From contig OZ038381.1 in assembly GCA_964036045.1 (NCBI GenBank), forward strand, positions 109,559,367 through 109,623,366: 64,000 nt of DNA, in the 5' to 3' direction. Shown in pieces: positions 12,001 to 22,461 of this stretch; within the stretch, counting starts at the first letter, position 1, and every line of letters begins with the position of its first letter. This DNA is from Eutreptiella sp. 'Long Island Sound 2002' (taxonomy: Eukaryota; Euglenozoa; Euglenophyceae; Eutreptiales; Eutreptiaceae). The notes beneath the pieces were generated by a model, which searched no databases, was not told the origin of the DNA, and worked only from the letters and a program-made list of their open reading frames with translations. The position numbers and the translations under genes are program-made.

Positions 12001-13552
12001 AGGAACCAGAGACGATGGCGTCCACTTCCCACCAGGCTTTGTCCTGGCTTTTGCCCTCACGCTGGTTTCCCCAGTCGTGAAAGGGCTGATCCATATACCC
12101 CTGAACCAGATCCAACTCCTCTTCGGTGAGGGGGTCTTCCGATTCTCCGATGTCAACAGGCGGAACCGCAAGGCATTGTCGCCATGGCTCTGCTATGATG
12201 CAGTTGACACAGACAAAGTCCGTGGTGTCGGCCTGATCAAGGCCCCCATCCACATAGTGAAATTCTGTTGGCCATCTCTGGGGTGGCATGGGCTGTCCCT
12301 TAGAGTCGTGATAGACACTCTCTCCAGCCGGTAGGACGACCTTGTTTAGGGTCATGTTGGTCAATGAGACTACCCAATGTCGGGTACTTTCTTCCTCGGT
12401 GCATCCCATAGGAACAACCAGCACTGCCTTGGAGCGGTCCTTGCGAATCTTCGCTATCGCTCTTGGAATGTCCCATCGAGGGCAATGGATCCACATCAAG
12501 CCTTGATGCGGACCCCAGTGCTTCTTCCACGCGGAGTCCTGGGCGCTCGAGTACTTCTCATAAACCCGAAGATGGGCGGAGGTTCCTGAAGAGAACGCAT
12601 CCAGGGCCAGATCCGAAGCTCCCAGGTCCGCAACCACTCGGCTCGCCATCTCCGGCATTACGCCGTACTCCTGGTTTGCTGGCCCAGTTGGCTCAGTGTC
12701 CAGTGCGGCTACTCCGAGCTGATTGCGTTCGGGGTGGATCCATTGGCATTCCACATGGTGCTCAGGTGACGAAAGCCACGAGGGCTGGTCGTCTTGGTAC
12801 AGGGTCATCGAGGCCTGGGCCGGGAGGACGCCGGAGTCCGTCTCCATCATGAAGTCGTACCCAACGATCATGTCCGAGTCCATCTCGGCCTCGTAGAAGC
12901 GACCTTGCAGGAGGATTTCCTTGCCGAGGTCTGGGCGGCTCAGCTCACGGTGGTTCACGAATTGCAGCCCAATGGCCGCTTTCTTCGTGCCTCCCACCAT
13001 GTACTGGCCGTTTGCCACCTTCAGCCTGACAGGTTTCCGACTGTCGGTCAAACACTCTGGCAGAAGTAGGCCAGCCTTGACCAAGCTTACCTGAGCGCCC
13101 GTGTCGACCAACACGTCGAAGACCTTTTCTACTTCCCCGCATAAGGAACAGACCTTAAGGTGCAACTGCCGCTCACGCCCCACTCGGCGCACGGCGTGCA
13201 AGCTCAGGATCTCCGGCCGTTCCAGAAGCTCAACAAGCGACTGGTGCAGGTCGTGGACAATGGGCTCAGGCTGCCCATCTGCAGGATCCAGCTGCGGTCC
13301 GGGTGATCCTCTGATACTCTCGGATAGATCATGAAGTACATCAAACCCATTCTTGGTCGCGAAGGATGGACGGGTGCAAGGGTTCGTGCCTTCACTTGCC
13401 CTCAACCCGCCTCCGCGACTGGGTGCCGGGCCGGGCCTTCCGCCCGCGGCAGTCCCTTTGTGCTTATCGACTCCCGACTGAGATGGTGTGGCGCTTCCCA
13501 CGACACCATCCAGCGACCGCCCTAGCTTGGGCCCTTGGCTGCAGGGGCTCCG
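12001..13552 (-). pseudogene. pol: Aspartic protease and extra inter-domain (21-kb element)
   Basis: A retropepsin-like domain is marked by LVDTGAQVSLV (near 13,096-13,110) and a later SDMIVGYDFM stretch matching the second conserved turn. Between it and RT lies an additional domain (about 12,370-12,620) containing LDAFSS, then W..PHQGLMWIHCP, a basic helix, VLVVPMG and HWVVSL. A similar segment sits at the same place in the Gypsy element at 53-61 kb, where it reads VELFAS...YGNPGFS...MVLCSPDW. This resembles the DLFAS/NPPF-type region I recall from DIRS and some Gypsy polyproteins. An in-frame TAG at 13,553-13,555 separates it from gag. Confidence 0.8.
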
Positions 13553-15130
13553 CTAGGGGGCGTCGGTTGTGGAAGTAGGGGTGTTCTCCTCCGCATCAAC
13601 CTCGTTGACACCCTTCCTCCTCCTATTCCTAGGCTTCTTGTCCTTGTCCTTGTTCTGGTCGTTCTGGTTGTTCTCCTTGTTCTTGTTGTCCGACCTGGGG
13701 ACCCAGTTCCTCTTGATCTCCTGGATCTTCTTGGCTAACTCGGTCCCCTGCGACATCAGCTTGGAGAGCTCGTCCTTGTTCACCTTCACTTTGGCCTCCC
13801 GGATACCCGCAGGTGCACGCTTCTTCGACCTGTGCGCCTTCTTGTAGGCCTCCGTGTCAGCCTGGTGGGTGGGGCATGTTCGGTGGTCATGGTTGAAGCC
13901 TTTCTTCCTCCCATAACACACGAAACAGCCCTGAGGGTCAGCTCGTATGAACTCCCCAAAGGACAGCGGAGGGTCGCCAATGCGGCGGGGGTCCCTCTTC
14001 TCCTCCTTCTTCGAACCCGGCTGCAGGGGCTTCCAGCTTCCGCGGTTGTTCCCCGCGCCGTTGTGGGCCACAAAGGCACAAACTGCCATCTCGGCGGGCT
14101 CATCGTCGTCGTCATCGTCGACGAGAGCTTCATCGCCATCGGCTCCCGCTGGGTCCATGGCAGCTTCCCCGCCAGGCCCCTCGCCAACGTAGTTGACGTC
14201 GCGGTCGCCGGGCCTCAATCCGCGGGTGTGTTGGAGGTTCCGGTACTCCTTGAGTACTTCCTCTCCAACCCAATCCAGGATCTCGTCGCAGCTCATCCGC
14301 GCCGGGACGGCCTGCAGACGGATGGTCTGGCCGCTCACGTCACACTCGTCAAGGCGCCACATCGCGGTCTTCTCGCGATCGCCTGAGACGGTGATGAGGA
14401 GAGCGTTCCGCAGGGAGTGCCGATTGACATCCCGGGCCACGTTCTTCCTCGTCCAAGCCACCACGTTCGTATGATACTCTTTGGGGAGCATCATCTTGAC
14501 TGTGCGGTTGGACTTGGCTCTCTTGGCTTCCTCCTTGGTGACCCTCTTGATCCATGCTTCCGGCAGCATGGAGAGCAGGCGAGCCTGCTCGTCACCCTCG
14601 TTCCAGTCCTCCACGTTGCGGCGGAAGAGGGTGTATTGCCCTCGGAAGTCTCGCCAGTCCCGTAGGTGGATCTCCCGTCCATCATGCTGAAGCTTGATGG
14701 ACTTCCACCGCTTGGCAGCCACCTGCGGAGCGTCCACCCGCTCCTGCTCGTTGCGCCACCTCTTGGCTTCCTTGAGGGTCTTGATTTTCCCCTCCTTGGT
14801 CGCCACGAAGTACAGCTCTTGGAGCACTTCCGGCAGGCGGTACCTGAACCGTCTGGACACATATTTCTCCGCATCCGCGGGATCCATGTCTTCAGTGACG
14901 GTCACCCCCCAATCGTCCAGCTTATCCAAGAAGCGGTCGAGGTCGAGAGGGTTGCCATCGTACATGGGGGGCTTGATGTCCTTCAAGTCTTCCCACACGG
15001 CGGCATCCGCGGCCTTGGAGACCATGAACGCCGGCCGCGAGGTCGCCCGAGGTTCCCAACGACCTCGCCCACGGACTCCCACGGCCGCCACGTCCATCTC
15101 CTCCATGGAATCCCTGTGGCTACGCCGCGG
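13553..15130 (-). pseudogene. gag: Gag capsid-like domain with zinc knuckle (21-kb element)
   Basis: The uninterrupted stretch starts with MEEMDVAAVG near 15,106 and runs 517 codons to TAG 13,553-13,555. It contains a capsid-like segment (MYDGNPLDLDRFLDKLDDWG, then helices rich in W, R and E including ERVDAP and VEDWNEGDEQ). A low-complexity linker and a knuckle of spacing C-x2-C-x8-H-x4-C (about 13,877-13,930) follow, longer between the second C and H than the usual CCHC. A Lys/Asn-rich tail ends it. The gag at 62.8-64.0 kb shares the DGNP, ERVDAP, VEDWNE and FAFVAHN landmarks, so the two belong to one lineage. An in-frame TAA at 15,131-15,133 lies just upstream. Confidence 0.85.
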
Positions 15131-15133
15131 TTA

Positions 15134-17908
15134 TTCCATGTACGCTGAACCCAGATGATCACGCCGTACCCCTTCCATGTAGGCCTCCTCAGCACGGCGC
15201 CGGCGGCTGCGTTCAGCGGCCTCCTATCGCACACCACGAGGCAGGCTAATGTCGAACTCCTCCAGGTCCAGGTCCAGGTCCTCACCTTCACCGACATCCC
15301 ACTCCACGTCTCCTCTGGGGACCTCGTCCCTGAGTCTACCATAGCGTCGACCAGCCATGGGCATTGGCTCCGGGGCCGGTGCGGGGCGTCGGGGGTGTAC
15401 CGGTGTCCGCGGTGGAGCACGGCGGTTGTGGTAGTCCGTCTTGAGCCACTCATCACGCCACTCCTCACTGCCACTGCCGGGCGGCACGCGCTCGTTGCGG
15501 CGGCCCGCGCTGTGGTGGGAGGGGGCGCTGAGAGAGGGGGCACTGGCGCTGGGGCGACTCCTGGGGGCTCCGCCGGGGGCGTGGGGTCTGCCTGGATCTG
15601 GTCCGGGTCCCCAGCCGTCCTTTGACGAGCCAGACTCCAGGGGTGGGTGGTCGCTGCCGACGCTCCCACGGGCTTCCAGCGCGTCCAGCCTCTGCTGCAG
15701 GCCGCTGATGACCTTGTTCAGCGACCTGGTCTCGCCCCTGGCGTTGTCCAGCAGCCTTCAGGTGGCGGTAGCGACGCTGGCGCTCTTGACAATCTCGATC
15801 TTGGCGATGTCCAGCTCTCGCTGCGCACGGGCGGCGACCCTGGCGATGCGAGTCATCTCGCTCTTGCCTGTGTCTACCTCGCGCTCGAGGAACTGGACCC
15901 TCCTGCGGCGGTCCACATTCCACTGCCAGGTGGTATCCGGGTCGCCGTTCCCTGGTGGGTCGTCAGGGTCCCCAGGGGGTCCTCCAGGAGGGCCTCCGCC
16001 GGGTCCGCCCGGTCCAGGGGGTCCTCCCTCGCCCGGTGGTCCGCCTCCAGGGGGTCCACTTGGTGGGCGTCGTCCAGGGGGTCCTGATGGTCCTCCACCA
16101 GGGGGTACCGGTGGGTCTCCGCCAGGTCGTCTTGGCAGGTCTGAGGATGGGCGCTTCTTCGTGATGTCGAATTCCATGTCGTCATCCTCGTCCATGTCAC
16201 CCCACCTGGGCTTCTCGGTCTCGGAAGACTCCGAGCTCCGGTAGGGAGGAGGGGGATTCTCATCCTCACCTCCCGGCTCCATGGGGACGTCTCCGCCTCC
16301 TTTGGCAGCCACTCCTGGGCGATGTCAGCAGCCTCGTTCATCGCCGTCGCTGGCGGTGAAGAAGGGGTCGCTGTCGTAGGGGTGTCCGCTCGCTGGCCTC
16401 CGTGGCCTCTCGGGGGTCTTCGCCTTATCCTTCCTCCGTCGGTAGGCAGTGGGGCCACTGCTCCCACTGCTGCCCGTGTCGGCCTCGTCCAGCGTCATCT
16501 TGGAGGAGGCGTCCCCTTCGAAAAGCTTTCGAAGGGTCTCCACTCGTGATCCTCCCGGGGGAGTCTCGCGGCGGAGTTTGGCCTCTGCCTCCTCCATTGC
16601 GGCGGCGGTGGCTGCGGCAGCTCGCCCTTCGGCTTCCTCCCGGGCATGAGCTGCTTCGGCTTCCCGGGCCTATTGCAGCCGGGCCTTCTCTGCTTCCAAC
16701 GCCGCCAACTCTGCCTCCGTCTTGACCCTCTCCTCAGCGACCTTCCGTCGTGCGGCCTCGATTGCGTCTTTCTTGGCGGCGTCTGTCTGGGCGTTAGCCG
16801 TTGCCTCGGCGTGGGCCCTCTCCTCCGCCTCCTTCTTTGCCCTCTCTTGGGCAAGCGCCTCTTCCAGCGCCTTCAACTCGGCCTCCTTGCAGGCAATGGA
16901 CTCCTGCGTCAGGCGGGCTTCGTCGGCGGTTGCCGCCACCTCGTCCCTGATCCGGGCAGCCACTGCCTCATGGGCGGCCGCAGCCGTGAGACCGGCCGCG
17001 ATGGCTTCGACGGTCGAGGCGTGGTAGTCCATGCCTCTGCCCCACTCGGTGGCCTCTTCATGGGCGATGCCGACGGCGCCCTCCACGGCAGCGTTCTGCT
17101 GCGTGGCCCGTTGCCAGGAAACCCGAAGGTTGCAGGGCACCCCACAGGTGCGCTCGCAGGCGCGCGCCACATCCCTTTGGTGGGGAGCGACGCTGCCGCT
17201 GGAGCTGGCCTGGTCGGCCGGCATCCTCCCACGGTGGGCCGACTCCACGTCGCTGCTGGGGCCTGACTTCCTCAGGAGCAGCGTACTGAGCTTGGCCTTG
17301 GTCTGCTTGGCGCCTTCGGGGAAGTCACCGAGGGTGGTGTGGCCGGGCTGGTGACCGCCATTGGCCCGTTGGGGGCTGTGGGCTGGGGTTCCGCACCTGG
17401 CGCCTTGGGCGGCTTCGGCGACCAGGGATTCCTGGTACTCCCGCCACTTCCTGTCCCGCCTCCTGTCCCCGGCGGAACGCTTCTCCTTCCCAGGAGACGC
17501 GCTGCTGCCCTGCAGCCTGCGCTCGTTCCCCAGCTCCGGGAACTCCTTCTCGATCATGTCCCACATGGAGACGTTGATCGAGGCGCCCGACGGGTACTCG
17601 TTGGGCTTCTCGTCCTCCTCGATCCTGTAGGGGCGCAGCCCTTCGCCGGGCCTGTCCGGGCGGGTCCTGGTCCTCCAGCGCTTGCGGCGGAAGCGGTACT
17701 CATACCCTTCTGCCCGCAGCCACTCCTCCACTGCCCGCAGGCGGTCCTCGCCCATGTCCTCGCGGAGCTGGAAGCTCCCTGGCATGCCGCCTTCGCACTG
17801 GGGATTGCTGTGGCGGTACTGCTGCCCCCACAGCAACCCACGCAGTAGGCGCGCCGCATGGGGGTGGGGCTGCGGCCAGGTCTTGCCCGCCTCGTCCCAG
17901 TTCACCAT
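15134..17908 (-). pseudogene. gag: N-terminal gag region with coiled coil (21-kb element)
   Basis: The frame is continuous with the capsid segment. It probably starts at the ATG at 17,906-17,908 (MVNWDEAG), because the sequence before that is a GTAG microsatellite translated by chance. Stops interrupt it at 16,670 (TAG), 16,325 (TGA), 15,758 (TGA) and 15,224 (TAG). The distal part (about 16,675-17,000) is a long Ala/Glu/Lys-rich heptad-like coiled coil. The middle is Pro/Gly-rich (runs of PGGPPG near 15,960-16,100). This is an unusually long gag N-terminus, likely involved in particle assembly by analogy; no enzymatic motif is seen. Confidence 0.7.
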
Positions 17909-18536
17909 CGGTGCTCTCGATGGAGTGGTCCTGGAGTGGTTGGTGAGGTGGGTGATGTAGGTAGGTAGGTAGGTAGGTATCTTTGAGAGCTCGGGATGCC
18001 TCCTTTGACGGTGCAGGAAGAAGGTCTTACCAAGGGGACGTCCTGTCCCTCCCACTGCCCTATGTTAGGTGCCTCTTGAGCCGCTCCCGCATGTGCTTGG
18101 GAAGGCATTGTCGCGGCCAGCCGGTCCATGTGTCCCAGGTGGGAGGGTGTCCCCACATGTGTCCATTAGTAGGGCCACATGCCCCCTCCTCCGGGCGGCA
18201 GCTCTGGGGGCTGCCCAGCCGTGTGGAGTATCTCTCACCACAAGGGGATTTGCCCCCGCTTGTCTACGGTACGACCGCCTCAGCCTTGTGGCCTGAGTTG
18301 CGGGGCCGCTCCGCTTGGCAGGCGACCCCCTCCTGGACTGTGTACCGGCTCGCCTGTCACCGGTTGCATCCATGGCTCTGGGTGACGTTTGCCATGGTCC
18401 CCGATGCAGCCTGGCCGGGCTCGGACCAGCAGCCTTGGAGTACCGCTCCTGCCACTGGCCCGGTGGGTCGGCTGGGTCGCCCCAGTGTGTCCGACCCATG
18501 GGGTGTTGGTTCTTTCCTATCCCCCCGCCGCCCTAC
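17909..18536 (-). other. Leader segment before gag, with GTAG microsatellite
   Basis: This untranslated leader of the 21-kb element contains about six copies of GTAG at 17,957-17,980. No gene or domain is recognised. It joins the minisatellite array on its right. Confidence 0.5.
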
Positions 18537-21340
18537 GTGTGTGCGGTGTCCTGGGCCTCCCGGCTCCTGTTCACCGGTGTGCCCGCTCGGTGTGTTGTGT
18601 TGGGTGTGCGGTGTCCTGGGCCTCCCGGCTCCTGTTCTCCGGTGTGCCCGCTCGGTTTGTTGTGTTGCGTGTGCCGTGTCCTGGGCCTCCCGGCTCCTGT
18701 TCACCGGTGCGCCCGCTCGGTGTGTTGTGTTGCGTGTGCGGTGTCCTGGGCCTCCCGGCTCCTGTTCACCGGTGTGCCCGCTCGGTGTGTTGTGTTGCGT
18801 GTGCGGTGTCCTGGGCCTCCCGGCTCCTGTTCAACGGTGTGCCTGCTCGGTGTGTTGTGTTGCGTGTGCGGTGTCCTGGGCCTCCCGGCTCCTGTTCACC
18901 AGTGCGCCCGCCCGGTGTGTTGTGTTGCGTGTGCGGTGTCCTGGGCCTCCCAGCTCCTGTTCACCGGTGTGCCCGCTCGGTGTGTTGTGTTGGGTGTGCG
19001 GTGTCCTGGGCCTCCTGGCTCCTGTTCACCAGTGTGCCCGCTCGGTGTGTTGTGTTGCGTGTGCGGTGTCCTTGGCCTCCCAGCTCCTGTTCACCGGTGC
19101 GCCCGCTCGGTGTGTTGTGTTGCGTGTGCGGTGTACTGGGCCTCCCGGCTCCTGTTCACCTGTGTGCCCGCTCGGTGTGTTGTGTTGCGTGTGGAGTGTC
19201 CTGGGCCTCCTGGCTCCTGTTCCCCGGTGTGCCCGCTCGGTGTGTTGTTTTGCGTGTGCGGCGTCCTGGGCCACCTGCCTCTTGTTCTCCGGTGTGCCCG
19301 CTCGGTGTGTTGTTTTGTGTGTGCGGTGTCCTGGGCCTTCTGGCGCCTGTTCACCGGTGTGCCCGCTCGGTGTGTTGTTTTGTGTGCGCGGTGTCCTGGG
19401 CCAACTGGCTCCTGTTCACCGGTGTGCCCACTCGGTGTGTTGTGTTGGGTGTGTGGTGTCCTGGGCCTCCCGGCTCATGTTCTCCGATGTGCCCGCTCGG
19501 TGTGTTGTGTTGCGTGTGCGGTGTCCTGGGCCTCCTGGCTCCTGTTCACCGGTTTGCCCGCTCGGTGTGTTGTGTTGCGTGTGCGGTGTCCTGGGCCTCC
19601 TGGCTCCTGTTCACCGGTGTGCCCGCTCGGTGTGTTGTGTTGGGTGTGCGGTGTCCTGGGCCGCCCGGCTCCTGTTCACCGGTGTGCCTGCTCGGGGTGT
19701 TGTGTTGGGTGTGCAGTGTACTGGGCCTCCCGGCTCCTGTTCACCGGTGCGCCCCCTCGGTGTGTTGTGTCGCGTGTGCGGTGTCCTTGGCCTCCCGGCT
19801 CCTGTTCACCGGTGTGCCCGCTCGGTGTGCTGTGTTGCGTGTGCGGTGTCCTGGGCCTCCTGGCTCCTGTTCACCGGTGTGCCCGCTCGGTGTGTTGTGT
19901 TGCGTGTGCGATGTCCTGGGCCTCCCAGCTCCTGTTCACCGGTGTGCCCGCTCGGTGTGTTGTGTTGGGTGTGCGGTGTCCTGGGCCTCCCGGCTCCTGT
20001 TCACCTGTGTGCCCGCTCGGTGTGTTGTGTTGCGTGTGCGGTGTCCTGGGCCTCCTGGCTCCTGTTCACCAGTGTGCCCGCTCGGTGTGTTGTGTTGCGT
20101 GTGCGGTGTCCTGGGCCTCCTGGCTCCTGTTCACCGGTGTGCCTGCTCGGTGTGTTGTGTTGGATGTGCGGTGTCCTGGGCCTCCCGGCTCCTGTTCACC
20201 GGTGTGCCTGCCCGGTGTGTTGTGTTGCGTGTGCGGTGTCCTGGGCCTACCGGCTCCTGTTCACCGGTGTGCCCGCTCGGTGTGTTGTGTTGCGTGTGCG
20301 GTGTCCTGGGCCTCCCGGCTCCTGTTCAACGGTGTGCCCGCTCGGTGTGTTGTGTTGCGTGTGCGGTGTCCTGGGCCTCCTGGCTACTGTTCACCGGTGT
20401 GCCCCCTCGGTGTGTTGTGTTGCGTGTGCGGTGTCCTGGGCCTCCCGGCTCCTGTTCACCGGTGTGCATGCTCGGTGTGTTGTGTTGCATGTGCGGTGTC
20501 CTGGGCCTCCCGGCTCCTGTTCACCGGTGTGCCCGCTCGGTGTGCTGTGTTGCGCGTGCGGTGTCCTGGGCCTCCCGGCTCCTGTTCTCCGGTGTGCCCG
20601 CTCGGTGTGTTGTTTCGCGTGTGCCGTGTCCTGGGCCTCCGAGCTCCTGTTCACCGGTGTGCCTGCTCGGTGTGTTGTGTTGGGTGTGCGGTGTCCTGGG
20701 CCTCCCGGCTCCTGTTCACCGGTGTGCCTGCTCGGTGTGTTGTGGTGCGTGTGCGGTGTCCTGGGCCTCCCGGCTCCTGTTCACCGGTGTGCCCGCTCGG
20801 TGTGTTGTGTTGGGTGTGCGGTGTCCTGGGCCTCCCGGCTCCTGTTCACCGGTGCGCCCGCTCGGTGTGTTGTGTTGCGTGTGCGGTGTCCTGGGCCTCC
20901 TGGCTCCTATTCACCGGTGCGCCCGCTCGGTGTGTTGTGTTGCGTGTGCAGTGTCCTGGGCCTCCTGGCTCCTGTTCACCGCTGTGCCCGCTCGGTGTGT
21001 TGTGTTGCGTGTGCGGTGTCCTGGGCCTCCCGGCTCCTGTTCACCGGTGCGCCCGCTCGGTGTGTTGTGTTGCGTGTGCGGTGTCCCGGGCCTCCTGGCT
21101 CCTGTTCACCGGTGTGCCCGCTCGGTGTGTTGTATTGCGTGTGCGGTGTCCTGGGCCTCCTGGCACCTGTTCACCGGTGCGCCCGCTCGGTGTGTTGTGT
21201 TGCGTGTGCGGTGTCCTGGGCCACCTGGCTCCTGTTCACCGGTGTGCCCGCTCGGTGTGTTGTGTTGCGTGTGCGGTGTCCTGGGCCTCCTGGCTCCTGT
21301 TCACCGGTGTGCCCGCTCGGTGTGTTGTGTTGCTGTGCGG
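18537..21340 (-). repeat. 65-bp minisatellite array, about 43 units, in the retroelement leader
   Basis: On the plus strand the unit reads CTGGGCCTCCCGGCTCCTGT, then TCACCGGTGTGCCCGCTCGG, then TGTGTTGTGTTGCGTGTGCG and GTGTC, 65 bases. Single-base variants are scattered, such as TGCG for TGTG in TCACCGGTGTG and TGGGTGTG for TGCGTGTG. Because 65 is not a multiple of three and the unit has no stop in any plus frame, three overlapping frames stay open for 1,000 or more codons. They encode the same Cys-rich peptide in permuted order, and I regard them as artefacts. In element sense the array lies in the 5' untranslated leader. Confidence 0.95.
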
Positions 21341-21356
21341 GGCGTCCTGCGGGGTG

Positions 21357-21568
21357 CTCACTCGTCCATCCGGACGGCGGCTATCGTAGCCGGCAGGGGC
21401 CGGGTTTCCTCCCGGCGCACACACGTCCATCCAGACGGCGGCTGTTCGTAGCCGGCAGGGGCTGGGTACCCTCCGGGCGCGCACTCGTCCATCCGGACGG
21501 CGGCTGTTCGTAGCCGGCAGGGGCTGGGTACCCTCTGGGCGCGCACTCGTCCATCCGGACGGCGGCTG
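21357..21568. repeat. 62-bp tandem repeat, about 3.5 units
   Basis: The block CGTCCATCCGGACGGCGGCT recurs at 21,363, 21,424, 21,486 and 21,548, a period of 61-62 bases. It contains the short palindrome TCCGGA and adjoins the 65-bp array directly, still inside the element's leader. Confidence 0.85.
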
Positions 21569-22461
21569 GCGTGCGTGTGCTTGCTCTTGGTGGCCAGGTC
21601 GGGCGGGCCGGCCTCCCAGGAGCGTTGTGGTGCGGCTCACCTTTTCCTCTGGCCGCCTTGTCTTTCTGCTTTGCTTGGACCCCTCCGGGCTGGGGTTGCC
21701 CCCCTCTCTCTCGCTGCCCTTGCCGTTCCTTGTTGCCTTGGCGCTGTGCTTTGGTTGTTTTTCTCGGCCGCCCGCTGCCTGGCTCTTCGTGCGCTCGCGC
21801 CTCGTTTGTGTCTCCCGCTTGGCCGTTGGCTGCTCTTTGGTGGTTTCTCCCCCCCCCCTCCCCTTTTTGTGTCTCGCGGTTTTCGTCGCTCCTGCTTGGT
21901 GCCTTGGTGTTTTTTTTTTTTTTTCTTCCCCTTGCTCCCCTGTGCGCTTCCGTTGTCTCCGGCTTTCTCTGGTTTCCGGCCCCGGGTGCCCTGGGCCTCG
22001 GCGCTGTGCGTTGTTTGCTTTGTTGGCCTTCCGCCTCTCGGCGCTTGTCCCTCTTTCGTGCTTTCCGCCTGGCTGGTGGTTGCTCCCCGGTGGTTGCTGC
22101 CCCCCCCCCCCCCTTTTTGTCTCGCGGTTTTCGTGGCTGCCGCTCGGTGCTGTGTGCCGTGGGTGATGTAGCACTGGACTGGGAGTGCGGCCGGTGCTGG
22201 TCGGCCGGTGGTTGTGGAAGTGGTTGACGCGACTGGGTGTGCGGCCTTGCTGGTCGGCCGATGGGACTCGCTGATGAGGGAGTCCTGGTCAGTCCACCTC
22301 CTTCACAGTCGCGGCGCTTCCGTGGTCGCTCAGGGCGATGCTCTGGGCGGCGCTGCGGACCGCTGCGCTGCGCTGCGAGCTGCGAGCTGCGAGCTGCTGC
22401 GCCGCGCTGCTCGGGGTTGGTGGCCCCGAGTGGCACGCGAGGGATGGGTAACCCTAACTTT
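21569..22461 (-). other. Proximal leader of the 21-kb element
   Basis: This pyrimidine-rich sequence has poly-C and poly-T runs. A segment of about 85 bases (C-run, then TTTTTGTGTCTCGCGGTTTTCG) occurs at about 21,820-21,905 and again at 22,070-22,155. A GCTGC/GAGCTGC microsatellite lies at 22,345-22,400. Immediately after the 5' LTR (minus sense, from 22,461 down) the sequence begins AAAGTTAGGGTTACCC. No TGG-initial primer-binding site is seen at the expected place. Confidence 0.6.

Noticed and set aside
18389-21513. Three overlapping plus-strand frames of more than 1,000 codons encoding Cys-rich repeats
   Set aside because: They are the same 65-bp monomer read in three registers; no unique start, signal or domain supports a protein.
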